Source: Burkholderiaceae bacterium
GTDB lineage: Bacteria > Pseudomonadota > Gammaproteobacteria > Burkholderiales > Burkholderiaceae_C
Length of the DNA stretch: 64,000 bases
Direction: 5' to 3'
Assembly: GCA_030123545.1 (NCBI GenBank)
Contig: CP126124.1
Span: forward strand, 1 to 64,000
Both the position numbers and the translations under genes were made by a program. The notes beneath the pieces are model-generated. The model did no database searches. It saw nothing but the letters and a program-made list of their open reading frames with translations, and was not told the origin of the DNA. Of the stretch, positions 8,100-17,174 are shown piece by piece; position 1 is the stretch's first letter, and each line of letters starts with the position of its first letter.

Positions 8100-9077
8100 A
8101 TGACCCATTCGCAAACCTTGCTCCCCACCCTGCCCGACATCGAAGCCGCCGCGCAGCTCGTCTACCGCGAATTCCAGCCGACGCCGCAATACCGCTGGCC
8201 GCTGCTGTGCGAACGGCTCGGCGCCGAATGCTGGCTCAAGCACGAAAACCACACGCCGGTCGGCGCGTTCAAGATCCGCGGCGGCCTCACCTATTTCGAC
8301 CAGCTTGCGAAGGCAGATGCGCTGCCGCGCGAGGTGATCAGCGCGACGCGCGGCAACCACGGCCAGAGCATCGCCTGGGCCGCGCGCCGCCATGGCGTCG
8401 CCTGCACCATCGTCGTGCCGCACGGCAACTCGGTCGAGAAGAACGCTGCGATGCGCGCACTCGGCGCTCTGCTCATAGAGCATGGCGACGACTTCCAGCA
8501 GGCGCGCGAGCACGCGGACCGGCTCGCGTCCGAGCGCGGCGCGCTGATGGTGCCGAGCTTCCACGCCGACCTGCTGCGCGGTGTCGCGACCTGCTGGTGG
8601 GAGTTCCTGCGCGCGGTGCCGCAGATGGACGTCGCTTACGTTCCGATCGGCCTCGGCTCCGGCGCCTGTTCGGCGATCGCGGCGCGGCGCGCGCTTAGGG
8701 CTAGCGTGCGCATCGTCGGCGTCGTCAGCAGCCTCGCGCCGACCTATGCCGAATCGCTGGCCGCCGGCCGCGTGGTCGAAGTGCCGGCCAGCACCGTGCT
8801 CGCCGACGGCATGGCCTGCCGCGTGGCCGAACGCTCGGCGCTCGACATCCTCGCAGGCGAACTGGACCACGTGGTGCGGGTCGACGACGACGAGGTCGCG
8901 GCGGCGATGCGCGCGATCTACACCGACACGCACAACGTCGCCGAGGGCGCCGGCGCGGCGGCGCTGGCGGCGGCGCTGCAGGAGCGCGCGCAGCTGGCCG
9001 GCCGCTGCGTCGGCCTCGCGCTGACCGGCGGCAACGTGGACGCGGCCGTGTTCGCGCGCGTCCTGACCTCGCACTGA
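8100..9077 (+). CDS. Threonine dehydratase-like PLP enzyme (fold type II)
   Basis: 325-aa enzyme of the tryptophan-synthase-beta fold. TPVGAFKIRGG carries the PLP lysine (K58), SATRGNHGQSIAWAARR is the substrate-amine/asparagine loop, GLGSGACSAI binds the PLP phosphate and LTGGNVDAAVF closes the active site. No ACT-like regulatory domain is present, so it resembles catabolic or generic threonine/serine dehydratases rather than biosynthetic IlvA. The expected reaction is deamination of L-Thr or L-Ser to 2-oxoacids, but specificity among hydroxy-amino acids is unproven. The stop codon lies inside an 11-bp tandem repeat. Confidence 0.85.
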   Translation: MTHSQTLLPTLPDIEAAAQLVYREFQPTPQYRWPLLCERLGAECWLKHENHTPVGAFKIRGGLTYFDQLAKADALPREVISATRGNHGQSIAWAARRHGVACTIVVPHGNSVEKNAAMRALGALLIEHGDDFQQAREHADRLASERGALMVPSFHADLLRGVATCWWEFLRAVPQMDVAYVPIGLGSGACSAIAARRALRASVRIVGVVSSLAPTYAESLAAGRVVEVPASTVLADGMACRVAERSALDILAGELDHVVRVDDDEVAAAMRAIYTDTHNVAEGAGAAALAAALQERAQLAGRCVGLALTGGNVDAAVFARVLTSH

Positions 9078-9106
9078 CCCCGTACTGACCTCGTACTGAG
9101 CACGTG
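9063..9106. repeat. 11-bp tandem repeat across the dehydratase stop codon
   Basis: Units CTGACCTCGCA, CTGACCCCGTA, CTGACCTCGTA and a degenerate CTGAGCACGTG lie head to tail. The TGA stop (9075-9077) falls in unit 2 and each unit contains CTGA, so slippage would preserve a stop in this frame. Just beyond, GTGTTG-ATG-CAACAC (9104-9118) can form a 6-bp hairpin. Confidence 0.7.
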
Positions 9107-9156
9107 TTGATGCAACACGACTGCTGCGCGGCGCGGCCGCCCCGCATTGCGCGTTT

Positions 9157-9173
9157 GCTTTCATTTTCATAGC
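9157..9173. repeat. 17-nt inverted-repeat motif, copy 3
   Basis: GCTTTCATTTTCATAGC in the gap between the dehydratase and histidine-phosphatase genes. Confidence 0.65.
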
Positions 9174-9226
9174 AATAGTCGCAAGCGCGACAACCACATC
9201 GCGCTGATTTGCCGAAGAATCCGCGC

Positions 9227-9898
9227 ATGGGAACGCTGTATCTCGTGCGCCATGGCCAGGCTTCGTTCGGCGCCGACGACTACGACCGGCTCAGCACGCT
9301 CGGCTGGCGCCAGGCGCTGCGGCTGGGCGAATATTTCAAGACGAAGGATGTCGCGTTCGACGTGGTGCTGACCGGCACGCTGCGCCGGCATTTGGAAACC
9401 TGGAACGCGATCCGCGAGGGCGGCGGCTTTGCCGTGGAGCCGCAGATCTGGCCCGGGCTCGACGAATACGACGCGGCCGCGGTGATCGCGGCGATCCATC
9501 CGCAGGCGTTGCCGCACCCCGATTCGCCCGAGGCCTACCGGCGCCACTTCCGGCTGCTGCGCGACGGCCTCACGCAGTGGATGGCCGGCGTGGTGAGCCC
9601 GCGCGGCATGCCGAGCTATCCCGAGTTCGTGCGCGGCGTGACCAGCGCACTCGACCATGTGCGCACGAGCTGCCCCGGCGGCCGCGTGCTGATCGTCTCC
9701 AGCGGCGGGCCGATTTCGACCGCGGTCGGCCACACCCTCGGCACCCCGGCGGAGACCACGATCGAGCTGAACCTGCGCATCCGCAACGCGTCGATCACCG
9801 AGTTCGCGGTCACGCCGCGGCACCACCGGCTCGTCACCTACAACACGCTGCCGCACCTGGACGCGCCGCAATACGCGGACTGGGTAACCTACGCCTGA
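9227..9898 (+). CDS. Histidine phosphatase superfamily protein
   Basis: 223-aa protein beginning MGTLYLVRHGQASF, the phosphohistidine RHG motif of the phosphoglycerate-mutase-like branch-1 histidine phosphatases (nucleophile H9). The second catalytic region is VLIVSSGGPISTAVGH, where the usual SHGG reads SSGGP, so the second His of the pocket seems replaced, a deviation seen in some family members. The substrate is unknown. ATG at 9227 is preferred over an in-frame TTG at 9209. Confidence 0.85.
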   Translation: MGTLYLVRHGQASFGADDYDRLSTLGWRQALRLGEYFKTKDVAFDVVLTGTLRRHLETWNAIREGGGFAVEPQIWPGLDEYDAAAVIAAIHPQALPHPDSPEAYRRHFRLLRDGLTQWMAGVVSPRGMPSYPEFVRGVTSALDHVRTSCPGGRVLIVSSGGPISTAVGHTLGTPAETTIELNLRIRNASITEFAVTPRHHRLVTYNTLPHLDAPQYADWVTYA

Positions 9899-9933
9899 GC
9901 CGGGGCCCCGCGCGGTGCCGGCACAATCCGTCC

Positions 9934-10530
9934 GTGACCTACAGTTTTCTGTCGGCCTTCGTGCTGCTGCTGCTCGTGCTCGATCCGTTCGGTTCGCTGC
10001 CGATCTTCGTGTCGGTGATGCAGAAGGTCGACCCGGCGCGGCGCACCCGGGTCGCGCTGCGCGAGGTGCTGATCGCCTACGCGGTGCTGCTGGCCTTCAT
10101 GCTGGCCGGCCAGTCGTTCCTGCAGCTGATGCACCTGACGCAGCGCTCGCTGCAGGTGGCCGGCGGTGTGATCCTGATGATCATCGCGCTGAAACTGATC
10201 TTCGCCGGAGGCGGCGACCTGTACGCGACCGAGGAGCAGCGCGAGCCGCTGATTTTTCCGCTCGCGGTGCCGCTGCTCGGCGGGCCCTCGGCGATGGCCA
10301 CCGTGCTGCTGCTCGCTTCGAGCGATCCGCAGCGCATGCCGTACTGGATCGCCGCGCTGACCGCGGCGATGGCGGTGTCGGGGGTGGTGCTGATCGCCGC
10401 CGGCCCGATCCACCGGCTGCTCGGCAATTCGGTGGTGATCGCGATCGAGAAGCTGATGGGCCTGGTGCTGACCGCGATCGCGGTCAACATGATCCTGGCC
10501 GGGCTGAAGGACTATTTCCTGGGCACCTGA
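9934..10530 (+). CDS. MarC family integral membrane protein
   Basis: 198-aa, six-helix membrane protein. FVLLLLVLDPFGSLPIFVSV is the MarC signature, followed by LQVAGGVILMIIALKLI, PLIFPLAVPLLGGPSAMATV and a C-terminal EKLMGLVLTAIAVNMILAG helix. MarC was once thought to confer multiple antibiotic resistance, but its substrate is not established. The start is GTG at 9934; no in-frame ATG precedes it without overlapping the phosphatase gene. Confidence 0.9.
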   Translation: MTYSFLSAFVLLLLVLDPFGSLPIFVSVMQKVDPARRTRVALREVLIAYAVLLAFMLAGQSFLQLMHLTQRSLQVAGGVILMIIALKLIFAGGGDLYATEEQREPLIFPLAVPLLGGPSAMATVLLLASSDPQRMPYWIAALTAAMAVSGVVLIAAGPIHRLLGNSVVIAIEKLMGLVLTAIAVNMILAGLKDYFLGT

Positions 10531-10566
10531 GTTCGCCCGACCCGCCGCGCGACCGATGAGGCTGCG

Positions 10567-11475
10567 TTGAACAAGACCACACGCTCCGGCATCGCGACGC
10601 TCGCCGTGCTGTCGCTGATCTGGGGCTACACCTGGATCGTGCAGAAGGAGGGGCTGCGCTTTGCATCGCCGCTCGACTACGGCGCGCTGCGCGCGCTGCC
10701 CGGCGCGCTCGTGCTGTTCAGCGCGATGATCGTGCTGCGCCGGCCGCTGCGCCCGACGCGGCCCGGCTACGCGCTGCTGCTCGGCCTGTTCCAGACCACG
10801 GCTTTCATCGGTTTCACGAACTGGGCGCTGCTCGCCGGTGGCGCCGGCCGCAGCGCGATCCTGTGCTACACGATGCCGTTCTGGACGCTGCTGCTCGCGC
10901 GCGTCGTGCTCGGTGAACGACTGCGCGCGCTGCAATGGTGCGCGGTCGCGCTCGCCGGCCTGGGGCTGGTGCTGGTGCTCGAGCCGTGGCACCTCGCGGG
11001 CACGATCGCGAGCAAGGTGCTGGCGGTCGCCGGCGGCGTGAGCTGGGCCGCAAGTGCCGTGGTCGCGAAGTACTGGCGCGCGCGCGAGGACTACGACCTG
11101 CTGTCGGCGACCGCGTGGCAGATGCTGCTCGGCGGCCTCGTGCTCGCGGCGATCGCATGGTTCGTTCCATCGCACCCGATCCACTGGACGCCGTACTTCG
11201 GCTTCCTGCTCGGCTACATGGTCGTGCTCAGCACCGCGGTCGGCTGGTTCCTCTGGATGTACCTGCTGAACCGCCTGCCAGCCGGCATCGCCGGGCTGTC
11301 GATGATGGCGGTGCCGGTGCTCGGCGTGTTCTTCTCGTGGCTGCAGATCGGCGAGCAGCCGAGCCGGGTCGAGCTCGTGGGCATCGTGGTCATCGCGATC
11401 AGCCTGGCGCTGCTAGCCTGGGCGGGGCAACGGAATCAGCCGGCCGACGCCGGAACGCCAGCCGTCGGCGAGTGA
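10567..11475 (+). CDS. EamA/DMT-superfamily permease
   Basis: 302-aa membrane protein with two EamA repeats (IATLAVLSLIWGYTWIVQKE in the first, VSWAASAVVAKYWRAR at the start of the second) and about ten helices. It belongs to the RhaT/DMT exporters; the substrate is unknown. The start is TTG at 10567: the only nearby ATG (10556) reads into a stop after four codons. It is not closely similar to the DMT exporter at 4.2 kb. It converges on the creatininase gene, leaving 8 bp between stops. Confidence 0.85.
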   Translation: MNKTTRSGIATLAVLSLIWGYTWIVQKEGLRFASPLDYGALRALPGALVLFSAMIVLRRPLRPTRPGYALLLGLFQTTAFIGFTNWALLAGGAGRSAILCYTMPFWTLLLARVVLGERLRALQWCAVALAGLGLVLVLEPWHLAGTIASKVLAVAGGVSWAASAVVAKYWRAREDYDLLSATAWQMLLGGLVLAAIAWFVPSHPIHWTPYFGFLLGYMVVLSTAVGWFLWMYLLNRLPAGIAGLSMMAVPVLGVFFSWLQIGEQPSRVELVGIVVIAISLALLAWAGQRNQPADAGTPAVGE

Positions 11476-11483
11476 CCGGGCGT

Positions 11484-12341
11484 TCAGCCGCGCGCCGGCC
11501 CGTCGGCCAGCGTCGACAGCGGCAAGTCCACAAGTTCCTGCAGCAGCCGCGCGAGCTGTTCGCCCGCGGAGTCCAGCAGCGTGCGGCCCAGTTCGGCGCT
11601 CGCCGCGGCCGCGTTGCCGGCAGCGCCTTGCGGGTTGTAGTCCTGCATCGCCCAGCCGAGCTTGGCGCTCTTGCCGTTGCCGAGCACCGGGTACTTCGCG
11701 GCGCGCTCGCGCGAGCTCGACGCGAAGTCGCGCGCGCGCCCCATGTCGACCCAATCGGGGTGCAGCGCCAGCATCATCGAGGTCTCGACCTGACCCGCGT
11801 GCACGCCGAAGCGCTGCTCGTCGGCGGAAATCAGCTTCTCGACTGCCGCGCCCAGCGGCAGGTCGAACCAGCTGCTGCGATACACCAGCATGTTGCAGCC
11901 GACCCGGAGCTCCCGCGCGACGATGTCCATCAGGCTGACCTGGCCGCCGTGCGCGTTGAACAGCAGGAGCTTACGCACCCCGGCGCGCGCCACGCATTGC
12001 CCCAGGCCGATCCAGGTCGCCGCGACCGTCGCCGCGGGCAGTGTCAGCGTGCCGGCATAGGCCTGGTGCTCCGGGCTGTAGCCGACCGCCTGCGTCGGCA
12101 GCAGCAGCACCGGCAGCTCCGCCGGCAACCGCGGCAGCGCCGCCGCGATCACGCCGTCGACCAGCGCCTGATCGACGCATAGCGGCAGATGCGGCCCGTG
12201 CTGCTCGGTCGCGGCGACCGGCAGCACCGCGACGCAGCGCTCGGGGTCGAGCTGCGCAAAGTCGCGGGTGCAGAGATCGGCCCAGTAGCGGGAGCGGAAC
12301 GCGGGGCGGGCGGCGGGGCGAGAGGTGCGGCGGGTGGCCAT
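11484..12341 (-). CDS. Creatininase family amidohydrolase
   Basis: 285-aa cytosolic metal-dependent hydrolase. PVAATEQHGPHLPLCVDQAL supplies the Glu, His and Asp metal ligands and LLFNAHGGQVSLMD the second His region, with a Glu later in VETSMMLALHPD. Creatininase-family members hydrolyse cyclic or linear amides (creatinine, formamidopyrimidines, mycofactocin precursors). Nothing nearby tells which, so the substrate is left open. The first 18 residues are basic and possibly extra. Confidence 0.88.
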   Translation of the reverse strand: MATRRTSRPAARPAFRSRYWADLCTRDFAQLDPERCVAVLPVAATEQHGPHLPLCVDQALVDGVIAAALPRLPAELPVLLLPTQAVGYSPEHQAYAGTLTLPAATVAATWIGLGQCVARAGVRKLLLFNAHGGQVSLMDIVARELRVGCNMLVYRSSWFDLPLGAAVEKLISADEQRFGVHAGQVETSMMLALHPDWVDMGRARDFASSSRERAAKYPVLGNGKSAKLGWAMQDYNPQGAAGNAAAASAELGRTLLDSAGEQLARLLQELVDLPLSTLADGPARG

Positions 12342-12495
12342 CGAGCGATCTTAGGGCCTGTTCATGCCGGAACGCGAGCGCGAAGCACGAATGTCGGGAT
12401 ACGGTGCGGGGCCCGGTGAGCGCGTCGTCGGCGGGCGCGGTCCGTCATACCCACCGCGCCTCAAAGCTTAAGGTGCCGCCGCTATCATCCCCGCG

Positions 12496-13269
12496 ATGAC
12501 CGAAGAGCTCTTCCGCAGCGACGGCTACATGACCGAATGCGAGGCGACCGTGGTCGCTGTTGGCGACCCGGGCGTGGTGCTGGACCGCACCGTGTTCTAT
12601 CCGCTTGGCGGTGGGCAGGCCGGCGACAGCGGCGTGCTGGTATTGGCCGACGGCAGCGAACTCGTCATCGCCGACACCCGCAAGGGCAAGGACGCCGACG
12701 GCCGCCCGAACGGCGAGATCGTGCACGTACCGGCCGCGGACCAGGCGGCGTTGCTCGCGCTGCTAGCGCCGGGCGCGCGCGTGGTCGCCCGCATAGCCTG
12801 GGAACGGCGGCATCGCATGATGCGGCTGCACACGACCACGCACCTGCTGTGCCATCTGGTGCCGCATCCGGTCGACGGCTGCTCGATCACGCCCGACTAC
12901 GCACGGCTCGACTTCCACATGACCGAACCGCTGGACAAGGTGGCGTTAAGCGAAGGGATCGCGCGCCTGGTCGCCGCCGCGCATCCGGTCGAGGTCGGCA
13001 GCATCAGCGACGCCGAACTCGACGCGAACCCGGCGCTGGTACGCAGCATGAGCGTGCAACCGCCGCGCGGCACGGGGCGCGTGCGCACGATCCGCATAGG
13101 AGGCCAGGGTGGCGACATTGGCACTGGCGACGCTGCGCAACCCGCGATCGACTACCAGCCCTGCGGCGGCACCCATGTGCACAGCACCTTTGAAATCGGC
13201 GCGGTGCTGGTGACCAAGATCGAGAAGAAGAGCGCCGGCACGCGGCGCGTGGTGCTGGGGTTCGCGTAA
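12496..13269 (+). CDS. alaX: Alanyl-tRNA editing protein AlaX
   Basis: 257-aa free-standing editing factor that deacylates mischarged Ser- or Gly-tRNA-Ala. The zinc site is present: HTTTH (HxxxH) near residue 115 and CGGTHV near residue 220, matching the AlaRS editing and second-additional domains. The N-terminal TVFYPLGGGQAGDSG loop is conserved. The length suits the AlaX-M class; there is no C-Ala domain. The 154-bp gap to the divergent creatininase gene must hold both promoters, though none stands out. Confidence 0.92.
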   Translation: MTEELFRSDGYMTECEATVVAVGDPGVVLDRTVFYPLGGGQAGDSGVLVLADGSELVIADTRKGKDADGRPNGEIVHVPAADQAALLALLAPGARVVARIAWERRHRMMRLHTTTHLLCHLVPHPVDGCSITPDYARLDFHMTEPLDKVALSEGIARLVAAAHPVEVGSISDAELDANPALVRSMSVQPPRGTGRVRTIRIGGQGGDIGTGDAAQPAIDYQPCGGTHVHSTFEIGAVLVTKIEKKSAGTRRVVLGFA

Positions 13270-13362
13270 GAACGCTCGCGCGGTGACGACAGAACCAGGA
13301 CAGGCCGCGTCGCCTACCATGCCTTCCCCACCCTCTTCATTTGTCCGCACGGCCCGATCGAC

Positions 13363-15552
13363 ATGACTTGGCTCCAACGCCTGCGCCGGCTCCGGTTTGC
13401 TATTTTGTTGATAGCAACCTGTGTAATGCCCACCTGGGCTCTGGCGCAGTTTTCGTCAAATACCGCGGCCGGCAGTGTGGTCACGACCGAGCAGGTGCGC
13501 GCCGAGTTGATCGCGCAGGCGCCGGACGGCGTCGCGCCGGGGCATGCGCTCTGGGTCGGCCTCAAACTCACGCACGCGCCGGGCTGGCACACCTACTGGA
13601 AGAACGCCGGTGACTCGGGGCTGCCGACGCACCTGCAGTGGACGCTGCCCAAGGGCGTGAGCGCCGGCGACATCGCCTGGCCGATGCCGCGCCGGATCAC
13701 GGTCGGCCCGCTCGTGAACTACGGCTACGACGGCACCGTGCTGCTGCCGGTGCCGCTCGACGTGGCGCCGGACTTCCACGCCGCGCTGCTGTCGCGCGAC
13801 CTCGACGTGAAGCTGCACGCATCGTGGCTGGTGTGCCGCACCGAATGCATCCCGCAGGAGGGCGACTTCCGCCTCGCGATCCCGATTGCCGGCTCGACCA
13901 GCCTGAACCGTGCGGCGTTCGACGCGGCGCACGCTGCCCAGCCGCGGCCGCTTTCGAACGGCTCGCAAGCCGAGGTCGCGGACCGCGCGCTGCGCCTGCG
14001 CGTCGCCGGCCTGCCGGCGGCTCTGGTCGGCAAGCCACTGCAGATCTTCCCCGAGACGTCCGAAGTCATCGACAACGCGGCGCCGATCACGCAGCAGTGG
14101 CAGGGCGGCGTCTGGACCGCGAGCCTGCCGCTGTCCCCGCAGCGCAGCGCGAGCCCGGCGCAGTTCCCGGTCGTGCTCGCCGCGGCCGGCGCCGGCGAGC
14201 CAGGCACCGGCTACCGCGCCGATCCGGCGGTGACCGGCACCTGGCCGAAGCTCGCGCCGGCCGCTGCGGTGTCGCCCGCGCTCGCGGCGGCGCTGCAGGC
14301 GAATACTGCTGCGCCTGCCGCGGGCGGCATTCTCACCGCGGCTGCGGCGCCGGCGCTGCTCGCCGCGCTCTTCGGCGCGCTGCTCGGCGGCCTGCTGCTA
14401 AACCTGATGCCCTGCGTGTTCCCGGTGCTGGCGATCAAGGTGCTCGGCTTGACGCGCCATGCGAACGACCGGCGCGCGCACCGCGTCTCCGCATTGGCCT
14501 ACACCGCCGGCCAGCTCGGGTCGTTCCTCGCACTCGGCGCCTTGATGCTCGCGCTGCGCGCGCTCGGCGCGCAGTTCGGCTGGGGCTTTCAGCTGCAGTC
14601 GCCGCTGGTGGTCGCTGCGCTCGCCGCGCTGTTCACGGTAATCGGGCTGAACCTGGCCGGGTTGTTCGAATTCGGGCGCTTCGTGCCGGCCGGCCTTGCC
14701 GCGACCGAGGCGCGGCATCCGGTGGTCAATTCGTTCCTGGCGGGCGTGCTGACGGTGCTGATCGCCTCGCCCTGCACCGCGCCGTTCATGGGCGCGGCGA
14801 TCGGGCTCGCGGTCGGATTGCCGGCGACGCAGGCGCTCGCGGTGTTCGGCGCAGTCGGGATCGGGATGGCGCTGCCGTACCTCGCGGCTGCTCTGGTGCC
14901 GGGGGTCGCGCGGCTGCTGCCGCGGCCCGGCGCGTGGATGCAGGTGTTCCGCCGGCTGATGGCGTTCCCGATGTTCGCGACCGTGGTCTGGCTGGTCTGG
15001 GTGCTGGGCCGGCAAAGCGGAATCGACGGCGCGGCCGCGCTGCTCGCGTTGCTGGTCGCATTGGGCGCGGTGCTGTGGGCGGCGACGCTCGCGGGCACGA
15101 GCCGCATCGTCGTTGCTTCGATTTCGATAGCGTCGTTCGCATGGCTGGCGGTGGCGTTGGGGCCGAACATCACGAAGTTACCGCCGGCTGCCACGGCGCA
15201 GGCGACGGCCGACGGGCCATGGCAGCCGTGGGAGCCGGGCCGGGTCGAGCAGGTGCTCGCGAGCGGCCGGCCGGTGTTCGTCGACTTCACTGCGGCCTGG
15301 TGCGTGACCTGCCAGTTCAACCAGAAGACCACGCTTTCGAATAAGGCGCTGCTCGCCGACTTGGCGGCGAAAAACGTGGTGCTGCTGCGCGCCGACTGGA
15401 CCCGGCGCGATCCGGCGATCGGCGCCGCGCTGCGCTCTCTCGGCCGCAGCGGCGTGCCGGCCTACGTGTTGTACGAGGCCGGCCGCGCGCCGCGGCTGCT
15501 GTCCGAACTGCCGACCGTGGCCGAGCTGCGGGCGGCCATTGCGAAGCTGTAA
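13363..15552 (+). CDS. DsbD/ScsB-type thiol:disulfide interchange protein
   Basis: 729-aa inner-membrane reductase moving electrons from cytosolic thioredoxin to the periplasm. A signal peptide (about 1-30, FAILLIATCVMPTWALAQ) precedes a periplasmic N-terminal domain of the ScsB/DsbD kind with the cysteine pair CRTEC near 156-160. The central eight-helix domain has its two cysteines in NLMPCVFPVLA (about 349) and ASPCTAPFMG (about 469), and the C-terminal thioredoxin-like domain has AAWCVTCQ (about 646-649). The wide N-terminal domain favours the ScsB-like subgroup over classical DsbD. Two 17-nt repeats lie in the coding sequence, one of them inside the signal peptide. Confidence 0.9.
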   Translation: MTWLQRLRRLRFAILLIATCVMPTWALAQFSSNTAAGSVVTTEQVRAELIAQAPDGVAPGHALWVGLKLTHAPGWHTYWKNAGDSGLPTHLQWTLPKGVSAGDIAWPMPRRITVGPLVNYGYDGTVLLPVPLDVAPDFHAALLSRDLDVKLHASWLVCRTECIPQEGDFRLAIPIAGSTSLNRAAFDAAHAAQPRPLSNGSQAEVADRALRLRVAGLPAALVGKPLQIFPETSEVIDNAAPITQQWQGGVWTASLPLSPQRSASPAQFPVVLAAAGAGEPGTGYRADPAVTGTWPKLAPAAAVSPALAAALQANTAAPAAGGILTAAAAPALLAALFGALLGGLLLNLMPCVFPVLAIKVLGLTRHANDRRAHRVSALAYTAGQLGSFLALGALMLALRALGAQFGWGFQLQSPLVVAALAALFTVIGLNLAGLFEFGRFVPAGLAATEARHPVVNSFLAGVLTVLIASPCTAPFMGAAIGLAVGLPATQALAVFGAVGIGMALPYLAAALVPGVARLLPRPGAWMQVFRRLMAFPMFATVVWLVWVLGRQSGIDGAAALLALLVALGAVLWAATLAGTSRIVVASISIASFAWLAVALGPNITKLPPAATAQATADGPWQPWEPGRVEQVLASGRPVFVDFTAAWCVTCQFNQKTTLSNKALLADLAAKNVVLLRADWTRRDPAIGAALRSLGRSGVPAYVLYEAGRAPRLLSELPTVAELRAAIAKL
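13399..13415. repeat. 17-nt inverted-repeat motif, copy 4 (inside dsbD-like signal peptide)
   Basis: GCTATTTTGTTGATAGC, the most symmetrical copy (GCTAT/ATAGC arms). It is read GCT ATT TTG TTG ATA GCA and encodes AILLIA of the hydrophobic core. Confidence 0.75.
15115..15131. repeat. 17-nt inverted-repeat motif, copy 5 (inside dsbD-like gene)
   Basis: GCTTCGATTTCGATAGC, read GCT TCG ATT TCG ATA GCG and encoding ASISIA in a hydrophobic segment. Confidence 0.65.
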
Positions 15553-15556
15553 CGGT

Positions 15557-15967
15557 ATGAACGAATCCGACACGATCACCCAGATCCTGCAGACCTGCCG
15601 CACCGTCGCGGTCGTCGGACTCTCGCCCAAGCCGCACCGCGACAGCTGGCGCATCGCGCGCTACATGCAGCAGCAGGGCTGGCGCATCGTGCCGGTGAAT
15701 CCGAACGCGACCGAGGTGCTGGGCGAGCGCGCCTACGCCAACCTGACCGAAGCCGCGCGCGAGCAGACTATCGACCTGGTCGACGTGTTCCGCCACAGCG
15801 ACCAGGTGCCGGCGCTGGTCGACGAGGCGATCGCGATCGGCGCGCGCGCGATCTGGCTGCAACTGGGCATCGCGCACGACGCCGCGCTGGCGCGCGCCGC
15901 CGCCGCCGGCTTGCTTGCGGTGCAGGACCGCTGCCTGATGGTCGAGCACGCGCGGCACAGCGCCTGA
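15557..15967 (+). CDS. CoA-binding (YccU-like) protein
   Basis: 136-aa single Rossmann domain of the CoA-binding family related to succinyl-CoA synthetase alpha. TVAVVGLSPKPHRDSWRIAR is the nucleotide loop, VPVNPNATEVLGERAYANL is the second strand region, and AIWLQLGIAHDAA is the third. The biological role of this family is unknown. It follows the dsbD-like stop by 4 bp and precedes hemE by 12 bp, so it probably shares a transcript with both. The ATG at 15557 was chosen because the longer frame overlaps the upstream gene. Confidence 0.85.
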   Translation: MNESDTITQILQTCRTVAVVGLSPKPHRDSWRIARYMQQQGWRIVPVNPNATEVLGERAYANLTEAAREQTIDLVDVFRHSDQVPALVDEAIAIGARAIWLQLGIAHDAALARAAAAGLLAVQDRCLMVEHARHSA

Positions 15968-15979
15968 GACAATCGGGCG

Positions 15980-17101
15980 ATGCCACCGCCCCCCCTTGAA
16001 AACGACAGTTTCCTGCGCGCCTGCCTGCGCCTGCCGACCGACCATACCCCGGTCTGGCTGATGCGCCAGGCCGGCCGCTACCTGCCCGAGTACTGCAGGG
16101 TGCGCGCCAAGGCCGGCAGCTTCATGGCGCTCGCGACCAACGTCGACTACGCGACCGAGGTCACGCTGCAGCCGCTCGCGCGCTACTCGCTGGATGCGGC
16201 GATCCTGTTCTCGGACATCCTGACCGTGCCTGATGCGATGGGCCTGGGCCTGTCGTTCGAGCCCAGCGAGGGCCCGCGCTTCGCGCACCCGGTGCGGGAC
16301 GAAGCGGCGGTGGCGCGGCTCGCGGTGCCGGACTTGGACAAGCTGCGCTACGTGTTCGACGCGGTCGCGTCGATTCGCAGCGCGCTGCACGGTCGCGTTC
16401 CGCTGATCGGGTTTTCCGGCAGCCCGTGGACGCTGGCCTGCTACATGGTCGAGGGCGCGAGCTCGAGCGATTACCGGCTCGTGAAGACGATGCTGTACGC
16501 ACGGCCCGACCTGATGCACCGCATCCTCGCCGTCAATGCCGACGCGGTCGCCGCCTACCTGAACGCGCAGATCGCCGCCGGCGCGCAGGCGGTGATGATC
16601 TTCGACAGCTGGGGCGGCGTGCTGGCCGACGGCGCGTTTCGGCAATTCAGCCTGGGCTACACCGCGCGGGTGCTCTCGCAGTTGCAGCGCGAACACGAGG
16701 GCCGGGTCGTGCCGCGCATCGTGTTCACCAAGGGCGGTGGGCCCTGGCTCGACGCGATGGCCGGGCTCGACTGCGAGGTGCTGGGGCTGGACTGGACCGT
16801 GAACCTGGCCGAGGCGCGCCGGCGCATCGGCGGCGCCCCAGGCGGCCCGGGCAAGGCGCTGCAGGGCAATCTGGACCCGGCCGTGCTGTTCGCGCCGCCC
16901 GCGCAAATCCAGGCCGAGGTTCTGCGCGTGCTGGAGAGTTTCGGCACGCCGCATGGTGGAGGTGATGGTGCGAGCCCGTCCCAGACCGGCCCAACGCATG
17001 TCTTCAACCTTGGCCACGGCATCGACCAGCACACGCCGCCCGAGCACGTGGCCGTGCTGGTCGAATCGGTGCACGACCTATCGCGGCGCTTGCGGCGATA
17101 G
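15980..17101 (+). CDS. hemE: Uroporphyrinogen decarboxylase
   Basis: 373-aa cytosolic enzyme converting uroporphyrinogen III to coproporphyrinogen III in haem synthesis. The N-terminal PVWLMRQAGRYLPEYCRVR contains the substrate-binding Arg residues, ILFSDILTVPDAMGLGL carries the catalytic Asp, and FSGSPWTLACYMVEG is the second signature. QGNLDPAVLFAP and NLGHGIDQHTPPEHV near the end complete the family. The length is normal for Burkholderiales HemE. It is last in a short run of close-packed genes. Confidence 0.96.
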   Translation: MPPPPLENDSFLRACLRLPTDHTPVWLMRQAGRYLPEYCRVRAKAGSFMALATNVDYATEVTLQPLARYSLDAAILFSDILTVPDAMGLGLSFEPSEGPRFAHPVRDEAAVARLAVPDLDKLRYVFDAVASIRSALHGRVPLIGFSGSPWTLACYMVEGASSSDYRLVKTMLYARPDLMHRILAVNADAVAAYLNAQIAAGAQAVMIFDSWGGVLADGAFRQFSLGYTARVLSQLQREHEGRVVPRIVFTKGGGPWLDAMAGLDCEVLGLDWTVNLAEARRRIGGAPGGPGKALQGNLDPAVLFAPPAQIQAEVLRVLESFGTPHGGGDGASPSQTGPTHVFNLGHGIDQHTPPEHVAVLVESVHDLSRRLRR

Positions 17102-17174
17102 TCCGCCTAGCGCCGCCAGCGGCGTGACAAAGTGCCGCAGTGCTTACCACAGAACGGCCCTCGTCAAGCGCCAC

